This document shows positions 19,306 through 29,150 of a stretch of 64,000 nt of DNA, piece by piece. Under the pieces are notes generated by a model, which did no database searches, was not told the DNA's origin, and saw only the letters and a list, made by a program, of their open reading frames with translations. A program made the position numbers and the translations under genes. Position 1 is the stretch's first letter. Each line of letters starts with the position of its first letter. This stretch comes from Rhodospirillaceae bacterium (GTDB taxonomy: Bacteria > Pseudomonadota > Alphaproteobacteria > GCA-2731375), in contig JABJKS010000061.1 of the NCBI GenBank assembly GCA_018660265.1, positions 95,139 through 159,138 on the forward strand, given 5' to 3'.

Positions 19306-21276
19306 ATGGCCTTTACCAAGGTCCTGATCGCCAATCGCGGCGAAATTGCCTGCCGTATCATGCGCACGTCCCATGCCATGGGCTATCGCACAGTCGCCGT
19401 ATATTCCGAAGCCGATGGGGATGCCCCGCATGTTCAGTTGGCCGACCAGGCGGTTTGTATCGGACCGGCCCCGGTTGCCGAGTCTTATTTAAATGTCAGC
19501 GCCATACTTGCTGCCGCAGCCCGCACCGGCGCGGATGCGGTGCATCCCGGCTACGGCTTCTTGGCGGAGAACGCGGCTTTCGCCCAGGCCTGTGCCGATG
19601 CAGGTTTGACCTTCATTGGGCCATCACCCAAGGCCATCGACCTGATGGGCAACAAGCGCCTGGCGAAGCTGCGCATGGCGGATGCGGATGTCCCCTGTGT
19701 GCCCGGTTACAGCGGCGCTGATCAGGACGATGGCGTGCTGACGGCGGAAGGGGAGAGCATTGGCTTTCCCCTGATGGTCAAGGCGGCTTCAGGCGGCGGC
19801 GGACGCGGTATGCGCCTGGTGGAAAATGCGGCTGATCTGCCTGCCGCCATTACCGGTGCCCGCTCGGAGGCGGAGAACGCTTTTGGCTCCGGCGAATTGA
19901 TCCTGGAAAAAGCGGTCATCGAACCGCGCCATGTGGAAATACAGGTCTTTGCCGACAGTCGCGGTAACTGCGTACACCTGGGCGAACGTGATTGTTCCAT
20001 CCAGCGCCGGCATCAAAAGGTGGTGGAGGAAGCGCCATCGCCTGCGGTAGGTCCGGAACTGCGCGCTGCCATGGGGGCAGCAGCCGTGGCCGCTGCCCAG
20101 GCCATCAACTATCAGGGTGCCGGCACGGTGGAATTCCTGCTTGGTGCGGATGGCAGCTTTTTCTTTCTGGAAATGAACACCCGCCTGCAGGTGGAACACC
20201 CGGTGACGGAAATGATCACTGGCCTGGATCTGGTGGAATGGCAGTTGCGTGTGGCGGCGGGAGAGCCATTGCCTCTGGATCAGAATGGCATCACCTATGA
20301 CGGCCATGCCATCGAAGTCCGCCTTTATGCCGAGGATCCTTATGCGGATTTCCTGCCGCAAACAGGCACGGTTGTTGCCTGGCGGCCGTCACCGGATGTG
20401 CGCGTTGATACCGGCATTGTGGAAGGCCAGGAAATCTCACCCTTTTATGACCCCATGGTGGCCAAGGTGATCGCGCACGGCGGTGATCGAGAGGAGGCCC
20501 GCCGTCGTCTGGTGCGCGGCCTGGAGGATACGACCTTGCTGGGCCTGCCAAACAATCGCGGCTTTTTGGTGGACGTCCTGCGCCATGAACGCTTTGCCGA
20601 TGGCAGCGCGACGACGGCCTTTATCGGCGAACATTTTCCCGATTTATTGCGCCCGGTGCCCAGTGCTGCGGCCCGCGCCCTGGCCGCCGTGCTGATCTAT
20701 CGCCACAGCATCCGGAATGGCCCCCAAGATGGGGCACAGATGGGCTGGCGTTCGGCTTCGCCCATCGTGGTTGCCATTGACCTTCGGTTTGACGCGGAAA
20801 AATGCGCTTGCCGGATTTCCCCGACCGGTACGGGGTTTCAGGTATCCCTGGATGATGACGCGGCCGAAACATTGCAATTGATCAGTGTCTCGGACGGCAG
20901 CGTTCGGTTCGCCTGGGATGGTGTGGTGAGTACCGCGAACTTTGCCTATGAGGATGACGATTTGCATCTGGATCTGGCAGGGGGCAGCAACAGGTTCTTT
21001 GAATTTACCCCGGCCCTGGCGGCGGCAACGGCGCGTGAAGGAGATGGCCGTTTAATTGCGCCCATGGCCGGGCGCATCGTTTCGGTAGGTGCACAGCCAG
21101 GCGAAACGGTGGTCAAGGGCCAGATCCTGGTGATCCTGGAAGCCATGAAGATGGAACACGAGATTAAGGCCCCTGCTGATGGCGTCGTGGCGGAAATCGG
21201 TGTGACCGAAGGCGATCAGGTCAAGCCACGGCAAATGCTGGCGGTGGTCGCGGCAGAGTCTGAGGCGGCAGAGTAG
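19306..21276 (+). CDS. Acyl-CoA carboxylase biotin carboxylase/biotin carrier (alpha) subunit
   Basis: KVLIANRGEIACRIMRT...MNTRLQVEHPVTEMITGLDLVEWQ...biotinyl-Lys motif ILEAMKMEHEIKAPADG. Confidence 0.92.
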   Translation: MAFTKVLIANRGEIACRIMRTSHAMGYRTVAVYSEADGDAPHVQLADQAVCIGPAPVAESYLNVSAILAAAARTGADAVHPGYGFLAENAAFAQACADAGLTFIGPSPKAIDLMGNKRLAKLRMADADVPCVPGYSGADQDDGVLTAEGESIGFPLMVKAASGGGGRGMRLVENAADLPAAITGARSEAENAFGSGELILEKAVIEPRHVEIQVFADSRGNCVHLGERDCSIQRRHQKVVEEAPSPAVGPELRAAMGAAAVAAAQAINYQGAGTVEFLLGADGSFFFLEMNTRLQVEHPVTEMITGLDLVEWQLRVAAGEPLPLDQNGITYDGHAIEVRLYAEDPYADFLPQTGTVVAWRPSPDVRVDTGIVEGQEISPFYDPMVAKVIAHGGDREEARRRLVRGLEDTTLLGLPNNRGFLVDVLRHERFADGSATTAFIGEHFPDLLRPVPSAAARALAAVLIYRHSIRNGPQDGAQMGWRSASPIVVAIDLRFDAEKCACRISPTGTGFQVSLDDDAAETLQLISVSDGSVRFAWDGVVSTANFAYEDDDLHLDLAGGSNRFFEFTPALAAATAREGDGRLIAPMAGRIVSVGAQPGETVVKGQILVILEAMKMEHEIKAPADGVVAEIGVTEGDQVKPRQMLAVVAAESEAAE

Positions 21277-21301
21277 CCAAGACGCGAGGAGTATTCCGAC
21301 A

Positions 21302-22456
21302 ATGAACATCCCCAATCAACCAAGCAGCCTCTATTACACAGATGAGCATGTGGCCTTCCGCGACACCATGCGCCGTTTTGTAGAGCGGGAGATCGAGCCC
21401 TATGCGACTGAATGGGACGAGGCGGAGGAATTTCCACGGGAACTGTATAAAAAGGCGGCGGAAGTCGGCTTGCTGCAACTGGGTTATCCCGAAGAATACG
21501 GCGGTATCACATGTGACCGTTTCTTCAATGTCATCGTCGCCCAGGAATTGGCTCGGGCCGGGGCCGGCGGCATCTATGCCTCGTTAATGAGCCACACCAT
21601 CGGCACGCCTCATTTGGCTCAATTCGGCTCTGACGAATTAAAGGCCCGGGTTCTGCCAAGTGTGTTGGCGGGTGAGAAGATCGCTGCCCTGGCGGTTACC
21701 GAACCATCGGGCGGCTCGGATGTGGCGCAGTTGAAGACCACGGCCAAGCGGGATGGGGATGACTATATTGTCAACGGCCAGAAGATATTCATAACCTCCG
21801 GCGTCAGGGCGGATTTTTATACCGTCGCAGTCCGCACGGGTGGTGAGGGCCTGGGCGGTATCTCGTTGTTGATGATCGAAAGGGACCGGCCGGGGTTCGA
21901 ACGGACAAAACTAAAGAAAATGGGTTGGTGGGCCTCGGATACCGCAGCCCTGTATTTTGATGACGTGCGGGTTCCCGTCGCCAACTTAATTGGGGAGGAG
22001 CACCAGGGCTTTAAGGCGATCATGCATAATTTCAACTATGAACGCCTTGGCATGTCCGCCTCTGCCCTGGGCTATGCCCAGACCTGCCTGGATGAGGCGA
22101 CGTCTTATGCCAAGGAGCGCCATACTTTTGGCAAGCCTTTGATCGAGAACCAGGTGATCCGCCATAAGCTGGTGGACATGGCCATGCGGATCAATTCCGG
22201 TGTCGCCTATCTGGAAAACCTGACCTGGCGGGATATGCAAAAGGAACGCGTGGTCGCCGACGTCTGCATGTTGAAGGTCCATGCGACATCGACAATGGAA
22301 TTCTGCGCCAATGAGGCCATGCAGATCCTGGGCGGGGCCGGCTATATGCGCGGCGGCAAGGTGGAACGCATTTATCGTGAGTGCAAAGTCATGGCCATCG
22401 GCGGCGGATCAGCGGAAATCATGAAGGACCTGGCGGGCCGGCAAATGGGGCTTTAG
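21302..22456 (+). CDS. Acyl-CoA dehydrogenase (second paralogue)
   Basis: VTEPSGGSDVAQLKTTAKRDGDDYIVNGQKIFITSG...QILGGAGYMRGGKVERIYRECKVMAIGGG. Confidence 0.9.
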   Translation: MNIPNQPSSLYYTDEHVAFRDTMRRFVEREIEPYATEWDEAEEFPRELYKKAAEVGLLQLGYPEEYGGITCDRFFNVIVAQELARAGAGGIYASLMSHTIGTPHLAQFGSDELKARVLPSVLAGEKIAALAVTEPSGGSDVAQLKTTAKRDGDDYIVNGQKIFITSGVRADFYTVAVRTGGEGLGGISLLMIERDRPGFERTKLKKMGWWASDTAALYFDDVRVPVANLIGEEHQGFKAIMHNFNYERLGMSASALGYAQTCLDEATSYAKERHTFGKPLIENQVIRHKLVDMAMRINSGVAYLENLTWRDMQKERVVADVCMLKVHATSTMEFCANEAMQILGGAGYMRGGKVERIYRECKVMAIGGGSAEIMKDLAGRQMGL

Positions 22457-22507
22457 ACCAATGTCGAGAGGTACTCAGCCCGGCGACTCGAGGAATATCG
22501 AGATGGT

Positions 22508-23500
22508 CTAGTCGCTGTAGGCCAGGTTCGGATTAACAGCAGTTAAGATGCCGTCGTTCAATTCCATGGTGCAGTACGGCGTTTCAACAGTTTGATTGGG
22601 TTTGTAACTGAACAGAATATCCCAACCAGCGTCCACAAACAGTTTTTCCATTTTATTATGAACATCTTCGCCGTGGGTGCCCATGTGCACCCGTCGAACT
22701 TTTTGGGTCAACGCATCCATAGCGGGGGGGAAGACGACTGTTTCGGATTGCTGCATGTCGGCTTCCACGTAGTCGACCCGTGCATAGGGTGCCAACAGGT
22801 CTTTCAGGGTTACGGCGCTGACGAAGGTAATCTCAGCGTTGAAGTCATAGTCCGTGCCGGGTGCAAGATCGATGCTCAAGTCGGTGCTGTTCCGCAGCAA
22901 GAGATTTTTCGCCAGCCTTTCCATAGAATCGCTTTGCTGGGCCAGATCCAGGATACCCATGCGATTAGCGCGGCTATTGGTCATTACGGAATTTTGCGCT
23001 CCCGAGCCCGGTGCGCCGATGGGGAAGAGGACTGGATTGTTGTCTCCACTCATCGCGGCCTCGATCAACCAATGGTCGTCTGGATTAATGCCGTTATAGC
23101 GGAAATGTTTCCGGGTCATTTCGATGTTTTCGGCCATGCCATCGACCGCTACCAATTGTGCAGGCATGGGGTTCAGTGCCTGCAGCGCCAAATAAGCGTT
23201 GACCGCCTGGCCGCCGTAGCAAGCTCCCAGGGTCATCATGACATAGGATCCTCGTGCTTCACGGGCCGCAGCCACTGCATTGAAATATTCGAACCAATCT
23301 TCCCCCGTCGGCAGGTCAGGTGAATTCGTCTCAATAATCCCATCGCCTGTTGTTTCCGGATCTACGCCCCATATTTTTCTGAATTCCGCTGATGTCCGTT
23401 GCCCCAGGAAGTCGATAAGGAAACCTTTTTCGACATATCCGGAGAACGGCTCCACGTCTTTAAACGTATCCAAATATGGTTCGAAATCATTAACCGTCAT
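22508..23500 (-). CDS. Putative FkbM-like SAM-dependent methyltransferase
   Basis: ...LVAVDGMAENIEMTRKHFRYNG...VTLKDLLAPYARVDYVEADMQQSE...HMGTHGEDVHNKMEKLFVDAGW; distant FkbM-type pattern. Confidence 0.5.
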   Translation of the reverse strand: MTVNDFEPYLDTFKDVEPFSGYVEKGFLIDFLGQRTSAEFRKIWGVDPETTGDGIIETNSPDLPTGEDWFEYFNAVAAAREARGSYVMMTLGACYGGQAVNAYLALQALNPMPAQLVAVDGMAENIEMTRKHFRYNGINPDDHWLIEAAMSGDNNPVLFPIGAPGSGAQNSVMTNSRANRMGILDLAQQSDSMERLAKNLLLRNSTDLSIDLAPGTDYDFNAEITFVSAVTLKDLLAPYARVDYVEADMQQSETVVFPPAMDALTQKVRRVHMGTHGEDVHNKMEKLFVDAGWDILFSYKPNQTVETPYCTMELNDGILTAVNPNLAYSD

Positions 23501-23624
23501 GTCGCCCATCCTTTATCTAAATCCAGGCCGGATTATCAGAAATTATGGCTACTAAATGGTTAATATCTGCATCAATCAACATGCCAGGGCTTGACCAAAT
23601 TTGTTGGGACGGGCAAGCAGGGGC

Positions 23625-26273
23625 ATGATAAATGATACGCCCCAAACCAGCCATCCCGAGACCATCCACCTAAGCGATTATCAACCGCCCGCATTTCTGG
23701 TTGATGACGTTGCCCTTGAATTTGATCTGCTGCCCGATGCAACCCAGGTGGTTACCCGGCTGCGGCTGACCAGAAATCCGGCCCATCGCAATAGCGCGGC
23801 GGATTTGTATCTTGAGGGGGAGGAGTTGGAGCTTTTGTCCCTCAGCCTGAATGGGACTGCCCTTGGCCCGAATGACTATGTTGTTGGTGCGGCTGGGCTT
23901 AGCCTGAGCGTGCCGGGCGATGCGGGCGAGCTTGAAATCACAACCAGAATAGCACCTGCAGCCAATACCAAGCTGGAAGGGCTGTATCAATCCGGGGGTA
24001 TCTTCTGCACCCAGTGCGAGGCGGAAGGGTTTCGCCGTATCACTTATTTTCCCGACCGGCCCGACGTCATGACCACCTATCGGGTGACCATGCGGGCGGA
24101 CAAGGTGGCCTGTCCGGTGCTGTTGTCCAACGGCAATTTGGTTGAGGCAGGCGATCTGCCCGATGGCCGGCATTTCGCCGTCTGGGATGACCCGTTTCCA
24201 AAACCGTCATATCTGTTCGCCCTTGTGGCCGGTGATCTGTCCTGGCTGGAAGATAATTTCGTCACAATGTCGGGACGGGACGTGACATTGCGGATCTACA
24301 CAGACCCCGACAACGAAGACCGTTGCGCCTATGCCATGGGGGCTTTGCAACGTTCCATGCGCTGGGACGAAGAAAAATACGGTCTGGAATACGATCTGGA
24401 TCTGTTCAACATCGTCGCCATCAATGATTTCAACATGGGTGCCATGGAGAATAAGAGCCTGAACGTTTTCAACGCGAAATACGTTTTGGCCAACCCGGAA
24501 ACAGCGACGGACGACGACTATGCCAATATCGAGGCCATCGTGGCGCATGAATATTTCCACAATTGGACCGGCAACCGGGTCACCTGCCGGGACTGGTTTC
24601 AACTAAGCCTGAAGGAAGGCCTGACGGTCTTTCGCGATCAGCAATTCTCTGCTGATATGCGCTCCGCCCCGGTGCAGCGTATCAAGGATGTCCGTGGCCT
24701 GCGGGCCGCGCAATTCCCTGAAGACGCGGGCCCCCTGGCCCATCCCGTTCGCCCGGCCAGTTATATGGAGATCAACAATTTCTATACCGCCACGGTCTAT
24801 GAAAAAGGGGCTGAGGTGATCGGCATGTATCAGACCCTGTTAGGCGCGCGTGGCTTCCGCAAAGGCATGGATCTGTATTTTGAACGCCACGACGGCCAGG
24901 CGGTAACGACGGATGATTTCCTCGCAGCAATGGCGGATGCCAACGATGCCGATCTGGAACAGTTCAAGCTGTGGTACAGCCAAGCCGGCACGCCTGAAAT
25001 TCATGCCTCCGGCAGTTATGATCCCGATGCACGGACTTATGAATTGAGCTTGAGCCAGAACCTACCCGCGACACCCGATGGTGTCAGCAAACAGCCCATG
25101 CAGATCCCTGTCGCGGTTGGCTTGCTGGATGCTCAGGGGGCCGACTTTCCCCTGACCGAAGACGGCGCGACGACGGTGGTTGTCGATCTGAACAGCGCCG
25201 ATACGACTGTCAGGTTCGAAGATATTGCCAGCCCGCCGGTACCCTCCATCAACCGGGGTTTCTCCGCCCCCATCCAGGTTCGCCAGGAATTGCCCGAAGG
25301 TGGTGCCGCCTTCCTGATGGCCCATGACAGTGATCCCTTCAATCGCTGGGAGGCGGGACAGCAATATGCCGCCGGTCTGTTGAAAACCATGAGCGAAGAG
25401 ATTTCGTCCGGCCAGGCACCTCTCATCGATCAGGATTATATCAGTGCGGTCAGACTAACCCTGACGGATGCCGGTCTTGACCCGGCCTTCGTCACCCTGG
25501 CCTGTCAGCTGCCTAGCGAGCAATTTCTGGCGGAGCAGGTCGAAGCTGCCGATCCAACATCAATCCATCTGGCACGCGAAGCTTTGCGCTCGGCTGTTGC
25601 ACGGAACCTGCGCGATGATCTTCTTGCCATTTATGATGGCAATCGATCCAATGCGCCGTTTAGTCCGGATTCCGACTCCGCCGGGCGGCGGGCTTTGAAA
25701 AACCTGGCTCTATCCTATCTTTCGACACTGGATGATGACCGCTGTCAGGCTTTGGCGGGCAATCAGTTCCGGGACGCTGATAATATGACGGACCGCATGG
25801 CGGCCCTTTGGGCCCTCAATGACAAGGAAGGTGGCGAGCGGGAGGCGGCCCTGGCGACCTTCCATGATCAGTTCAAGGATGATGCGGTCGTGATCGATAA
25901 ATGGCTGTCGTTGCAGGCGGCATCGTCGCGCCCGGATACTTTGGAGCAAGTCGTCGCATTGATGGATCATTCGGTATTTTCCATCACCCAGCCCAATAAG
26001 GTGCGGGCCTTGATCTCTGCCTTTTGCGGGGCCAATCCCTATCGCTTCCACACTCCGGACGGCAGCGGATACCGCTTTCTGGCCGACAAGGTTTTGCAGC
26101 TGGACCCGATCAATCCCCAGGTCGCCGCGCGCCTGGCGACCCAGTTGGGCCGCTGGCGTCGTTATGACGAGACGCGCCAGGGCTTGATGCGGGCGGAGCT
26201 GTCGCGCATTCTTGCCGCTGAAACCTTGTCTGCAGACGTCTTCGAGATCGCCTCGAAGGCCCTGGGCGATTAA
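23625..26273 (+). CDS. pepN: Aminopeptidase N
   Basis: GAMENKSLNVFNAKYVLANPETATDDDYANIEAIVAHEYFHNWTGNRVTCRDWFQLSLKEGLTVFRDQQF (HEXXH zinc motif). Confidence 0.92.
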   Translation: MINDTPQTSHPETIHLSDYQPPAFLVDDVALEFDLLPDATQVVTRLRLTRNPAHRNSAADLYLEGEELELLSLSLNGTALGPNDYVVGAAGLSLSVPGDAGELEITTRIAPAANTKLEGLYQSGGIFCTQCEAEGFRRITYFPDRPDVMTTYRVTMRADKVACPVLLSNGNLVEAGDLPDGRHFAVWDDPFPKPSYLFALVAGDLSWLEDNFVTMSGRDVTLRIYTDPDNEDRCAYAMGALQRSMRWDEEKYGLEYDLDLFNIVAINDFNMGAMENKSLNVFNAKYVLANPETATDDDYANIEAIVAHEYFHNWTGNRVTCRDWFQLSLKEGLTVFRDQQFSADMRSAPVQRIKDVRGLRAAQFPEDAGPLAHPVRPASYMEINNFYTATVYEKGAEVIGMYQTLLGARGFRKGMDLYFERHDGQAVTTDDFLAAMADANDADLEQFKLWYSQAGTPEIHASGSYDPDARTYELSLSQNLPATPDGVSKQPMQIPVAVGLLDAQGADFPLTEDGATTVVVDLNSADTTVRFEDIASPPVPSINRGFSAPIQVRQELPEGGAAFLMAHDSDPFNRWEAGQQYAAGLLKTMSEEISSGQAPLIDQDYISAVRLTLTDAGLDPAFVTLACQLPSEQFLAEQVEAADPTSIHLAREALRSAVARNLRDDLLAIYDGNRSNAPFSPDSDSAGRRALKNLALSYLSTLDDDRCQALAGNQFRDADNMTDRMAALWALNDKEGGEREAALATFHDQFKDDAVVIDKWLSLQAASSRPDTLEQVVALMDHSVFSITQPNKVRALISAFCGANPYRFHTPDGSGYRFLADKVLQLDPINPQVAARLATQLGRWRRYDETRQGLMRAELSRILAAETLSADVFEIASKALGD

Positions 26274-26279
26274 TCCGGC

Positions 26280-26975
26280 TTAGGCCTTCCTGCCGGCCGC
26301 GGGCAGCTTCGGCGGCTTTTCGGGCCGGTTGGGGCCCCAGACCCGGCTGTAATAACTGTCGGCCAAATGCAACGCACCGATCGGGTTGTGGGCCAGGACG
26401 CGATCCTTGGCGACCAGCACTGTTGTCGGACCTTCGGCATACTTGAAGAACATGCTGTCATGGCCGACACACAGACCCAGTACCACGTTGAACTGGCAGC
26501 CCGCCTCGTTCAACAGTTTGGCCTGGCTGACCGGATTGCACATGGCTTCGAAATTACCGGGGCGGATTTTTTCATCATCCCGCAGGCCCATATCTTCCTT
26601 TGGTACGCCGCCATGTTTGCAGGCAACGGAGGCGACTTCGAAACCATGACTTTCAAGAATACCGCTTAGGGTGCGGGCCAGATCGACGAAGCTGATGCAG
26701 GTGGCGATACCGATTTTCGTGTAGTCCATCTTTTTGGCGAACTGACAGATCTCTTCGACCCGGGTCCATTGGCAATAGCCCTCGGCTTCCACACGGCCTG
26801 ACTCCTGGGCGATGCGTTTGGTCTCCGGGTCCTCGTAAAGGGCCACGGCGGCGTCGATTTGTTCGGGCATAACCTTGGTCGGGCAATAACCCGGCCCCCG
26901 CGCCTCGCTCTCCCCTTGCCGGCAGGCCCGAACATTTTCGGGGCAGTAGGCGCACCCAGGTTCATCATAGCTCAT
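26280..26975 (-). CDS. DUF1847-type Cys-rich putative metal-binding protein
   Basis: N-terminal CAYCPENVRACRQGE; ...IGIATCISFVDLARTL...GLCVGHDSMFFKYAEGPTTVLVAKDRVLAHNPIGAL. Confidence 0.75.
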   Translation of the reverse strand: MSYDEPGCAYCPENVRACRQGESEARGPGYCPTKVMPEQIDAAVALYEDPETKRIAQESGRVEAEGYCQWTRVEEICQFAKKMDYTKIGIATCISFVDLARTLSGILESHGFEVASVACKHGGVPKEDMGLRDDEKIRPGNFEAMCNPVSQAKLLNEAGCQFNVVLGLCVGHDSMFFKYAEGPTTVLVAKDRVLAHNPIGALHLADSYYSRVWGPNRPEKPPKLPAAGRKA

Positions 26976-27072
26976 GGTTGATCACTCCCAGCCAGTCGAT
27001 TGGATAGGGGAAGGGTGGCCCAAAACAGGCAATGATGTCCTTGCGCTAGATCAATTGAGGGATCAGGTGCCG

Positions 27073-27804
27073 CTATTGGGAGAAAATTCGGCCCCAACCA
27101 TGCAAACGGGTCGCATCAACACCGGCCAGTTCCAAGGCGCGCAGGACAACCACGGAAATGCTGTCATAGATGGTCACGCCCAATTCCGCCTCTAATCGTT
27201 CCGCCAGGGCGGCACCACGCATGTTGGTACAGATGATGGAGATCGCCTCGGCACCTTCATTGGCGACCTCTCGACACATGGCCTCCACCTGGGCCTCGGT
27301 AATTTCGGAAAAGGAATAGTTGTCGCTGATGCCTAAATGCCGTTCCGCGATGCAGTCAAAACCGGCGGCTTGATAATTGTCCAGAATGCGGGCCTGAACG
27401 TCATCTGTGTAAGGTGTGAGCAAGCCGAATTTTGTCACGCCATGGCGGCGAAACAGGTCGTTATTGGCCAGGATGGAGGTGGTGGCCGGGGCCCCGGTGT
27501 TATCTGTGATACGGGTGCAAAGCGCCTCATCATTGTCAAAGCCCAACCAGCCCGCAGAAGTGCCGTTCCAGGCGATGGAATGACATTTCGCATCGGCCAA
27601 AAGATCAGCGGCACCTAGAAAGCGGTCATGATCAAATTGGGCCAGACCTTTGTCCGACAGAGAAATTTCCGTCACCTTAAAGCGGCTGAAATGGGCCGTG
27701 ACTTCATCCAGGCCAGACAGCATGGCCGTCGTCGTCGGCTCTAACACCGTGTTTGATGAGGGTGTCAACATGCCCAGAATAATCCGCTCCGACAAATTAG
27801 GCAT
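27073..27804 (-). CDS. Asp/Glu racemase / maleate isomerase-like family protein
   Basis: GMLTPSSNTVLEPTTTAML...SIAWNGTSAGWLG...ISIICTNMRGAALAERLEAELGVTIYDSISVVVLRAL. Confidence 0.78.
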   Translation of the reverse strand: MPNLSERIILGMLTPSSNTVLEPTTTAMLSGLDEVTAHFSRFKVTEISLSDKGLAQFDHDRFLGAADLLADAKCHSIAWNGTSAGWLGFDNDEALCTRITDNTGAPATTSILANNDLFRRHGVTKFGLLTPYTDDVQARILDNYQAAGFDCIAERHLGISDNYSFSEITEAQVEAMCREVANEGAEAISIICTNMRGAALAERLEAELGVTIYDSISVVVLRALELAGVDATRLHGWGRIFSQ

Positions 27805-29020
27805 CATTCTGTTTCTCCGTCAATTTGGCGCTATGTGTGGGGCGGCGCAACAGCAGGCAACCGGCGATGAAGGCCGGTACGCCAATGATCAAGAAGCCAA
27901 AGGTGAAGCCGCCGCCGTTCGCAAGGATGAAGCCATAAAGGGCGGGATAACCCATCATCGCGATATAGCCCAGGGACAGGACGCCGCCTGTTAGGCTGCC
28001 GACCTGACCGGGCGGGGCCAGGCGCGCCACCTCCGCCAACAGGACCCCATGCCAGCTGACGGCGGTGGCGGAAAAGGCGCAGGCAGCCGTCAGGACCAAA
28101 GGAATGCCCCAATCATCTGTTATCAGGCCGGTCATGACGCTGGAGCCCGCGATGCCCAGGCCCAAGAGGGCCAGCATTTTGCGTGGCGCGATAAAACTGC
28201 CCGCCAGCCAGCCCCAAAATATGCGGGCGACGACGGCCACAACCTGGCTTGCGGCAAAGACCTGGCCCGCAACCGTCAGTTCGTAACCCAATCCCTCCAC
28301 CAGGAAAAGGACGAAAAAAGCCGCATAGACCGCCTGCGCGCCGACGAAGGTGAACATGGCGAAACTGATTTCGCGGGTTTGCGGGTGGTTGAAAACCATG
28401 CCGACGGTCCGCAACAATTCAGTCGTCGGCATCAAGGTACGGCCCACTTGACGATGTTCATCGAAGCGGGCGCGCCAGGGTTGCAGCAAAAACGCCGCGA
28501 CAATGCACATTAAGCCGGAAATGACGAAGGCACCGCGCCAGCCCGACGCCAGGATAAAGATAGGCACCAGGATCCCGGCCAGAATGCCGCCCATGGGCAC
28601 CCCGGTTTGCTTGATCGCGAATATCACAGGGGCATGCCGTGGCGGGGCATAGCGAAACAACAACTCGGACGAGGCAGGCGTGGAAATAGCGCCCGATGCG
28701 CCAACGATCAAGGCGGACAGGGCGAACATGGGGATCGTTCCCGCCGTTGCAATAAACAGACCCAGGCCCATCACAACCAATGCCATCTGACTGACCCTTA
28801 AGGGGCCATAACGTTGAATGAAAGGGCCACAGCCGATGGCCGAAAATATAGCGACGCAATAGAGCGCCACGGAATAGGCCCCAACCAGTGCCGGGGACAG
28901 GTTCAAATCCTCGGCTATCACCGGTGCGGCCACGGGCAGCACCATCGTCGTCATAAACGACAGGGATTGCTGCACCAACATGGTCAGGACGGCAATGGTC
29001 AATATTCGTCCTGATGACAA
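27797..29020 (-). CDS. MFS transporter
   Basis: About 12 hydrophobic segments; GALIVGASGAISTPASSELL..., ends overlapping the racemase start. Confidence 0.82.
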   Translation of the reverse strand: MSSGRILTIAVLTMLVQQSLSFMTTMVLPVAAPVIAEDLNLSPALVGAYSVALYCVAIFSAIGCGPFIQRYGPLRVSQMALVVMGLGLFIATAGTIPMFALSALIVGASGAISTPASSELLFRYAPPRHAPVIFAIKQTGVPMGGILAGILVPIFILASGWRGAFVISGLMCIVAAFLLQPWRARFDEHRQVGRTLMPTTELLRTVGMVFNHPQTREISFAMFTFVGAQAVYAAFFVLFLVEGLGYELTVAGQVFAASQVVAVVARIFWGWLAGSFIAPRKMLALLGLGIAGSSVMTGLITDDWGIPLVLTAACAFSATAVSWHGVLLAEVARLAPPGQVGSLTGGVLSLGYIAMMGYPALYGFILANGGGFTFGFLIIGVPAFIAGCLLLRRPTHSAKLTEKQNDA

Positions 29021-29042
29021 GGCAAACTCCGCGTTGAATTTC

Positions 29043-29150
29043 GCTCTAGAGTATGTTTATTCAAAACATGCTCAGACTCTTAAAGAAAAGAGCAATTGAA
29101 CCAACCACTTGGGTCGCGATAGCGACTCCAATTAATTTAAAATTGCTCTA
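29043..29150 (-). repeat. Structured intergenic repeat, copy 2
   Basis: Minus sense TAGAGCAATTTTAAATTAATTGGAGTCGCTATCGCGACCCAAGTGGTTGGTTCAATTGCTC...GAGCATGTTTTGAATAAACATACTC; first TAG is the stop codon of the permease. Confidence 0.85.
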
